Source: Sulfuricurvum sp. IAE1 (GTDB lineage Bacteria; Campylobacterota; Campylobacteria; Campylobacterales; Sulfurimonadaceae). From it: a DNA stretch of 6,352 nt. This document shows positions 6,330 to 6,352 of the stretch, piece after piece. How positions within the stretch are numbered: position 1 is the stretch's first letter; every line of letters begins with the position of its first letter. The position numbers were made by a program, and so were the translations under genes. The stretch is taken from assembly GCA_945867285.1 (NCBI GenBank), contig CAMBHX010000093.1, forward strand, positions 1 through 6,352, written 5' to 3'. The notes under the pieces were generated by a model. It was not told the origin of the DNA. It searched no databases and was given only the letters and a program-made list of their open reading frames with translations.

Positions 6330-6352
6330 CACTTAGAGTAAAAGACATTGTA

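Noticed and set aside
1..6352. Mobile element, CRISPR array, phage or defence genes
   Set aside because: No terminal inverted repeats, spaced repeat arrays, transposase or integrase motifs, or base-composition break were seen. All main frames are recognisable housekeeping genes.

Overview
The window looks like ordinary chromosomal housekeeping DNA from a member of the Campylobacterota (Epsilonproteobacteria). A free-living sulfur-oxidising type such as Sulfurimonas, Sulfuricurvum or Sulfurospirillum is the best guess. The grounds are AT-rich coding DNA, very tight gene packing with overlapping ends, a clpS-clpA pair, a short PabB, and a 5S rRNA of the same general character. The genus is inferred and was not tested by any search.

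Layout. On the minus strand, reading from about 3566 down to 1, lies a tight three-gene run: a MetY-like PLP enzyme of sulfur amino-acid metabolism, clpS (1 base after it), and clpA (4-base ATGA overlap with clpS). clpA runs off the left edge, so its last roughly 60-70 codons are missing. On the plus strand, from 3617 to 6092, lies a second tight run: bioD (biotin), pyrB (pyrimidines) and pabB (folate). These genes overlap by 13 bases and then 1 base. The two runs are divergent and share a gap of only 50 bases. That gap holds overlapping -10-like elements on both strands around an 8-base palindrome. To the right, after 120 AT-rich bases, the 5S rRNA gene lies on the minus strand at about 6213-6329. 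It is therefore the tail of an rRNA operon whose 23S gene should lie beyond the right edge, and it converges on pabB.

How the genes work together. ClpS is the N-degron adaptor that hands substrates to ClpA, and ClpA unfolds them for ClpP, so their coupling makes direct sense. The MetY-like gene upstream is metabolically unrelated but appears co-transcribed. bioD-pyrB-pabB is a mixed biosynthetic operon with one step each from the biotin, pyrimidine and folate pathways. Translational coupling seems to set their relative expression.

I found no convincing new system, mobile element, CRISPR array or phage gene. The points most worth a second look are the symmetric divergent promoter, active-site substitutions in the MetY-like enzyme, and a small Cys-rich repeat-bearing reading frame between pabB and the 5S gene.
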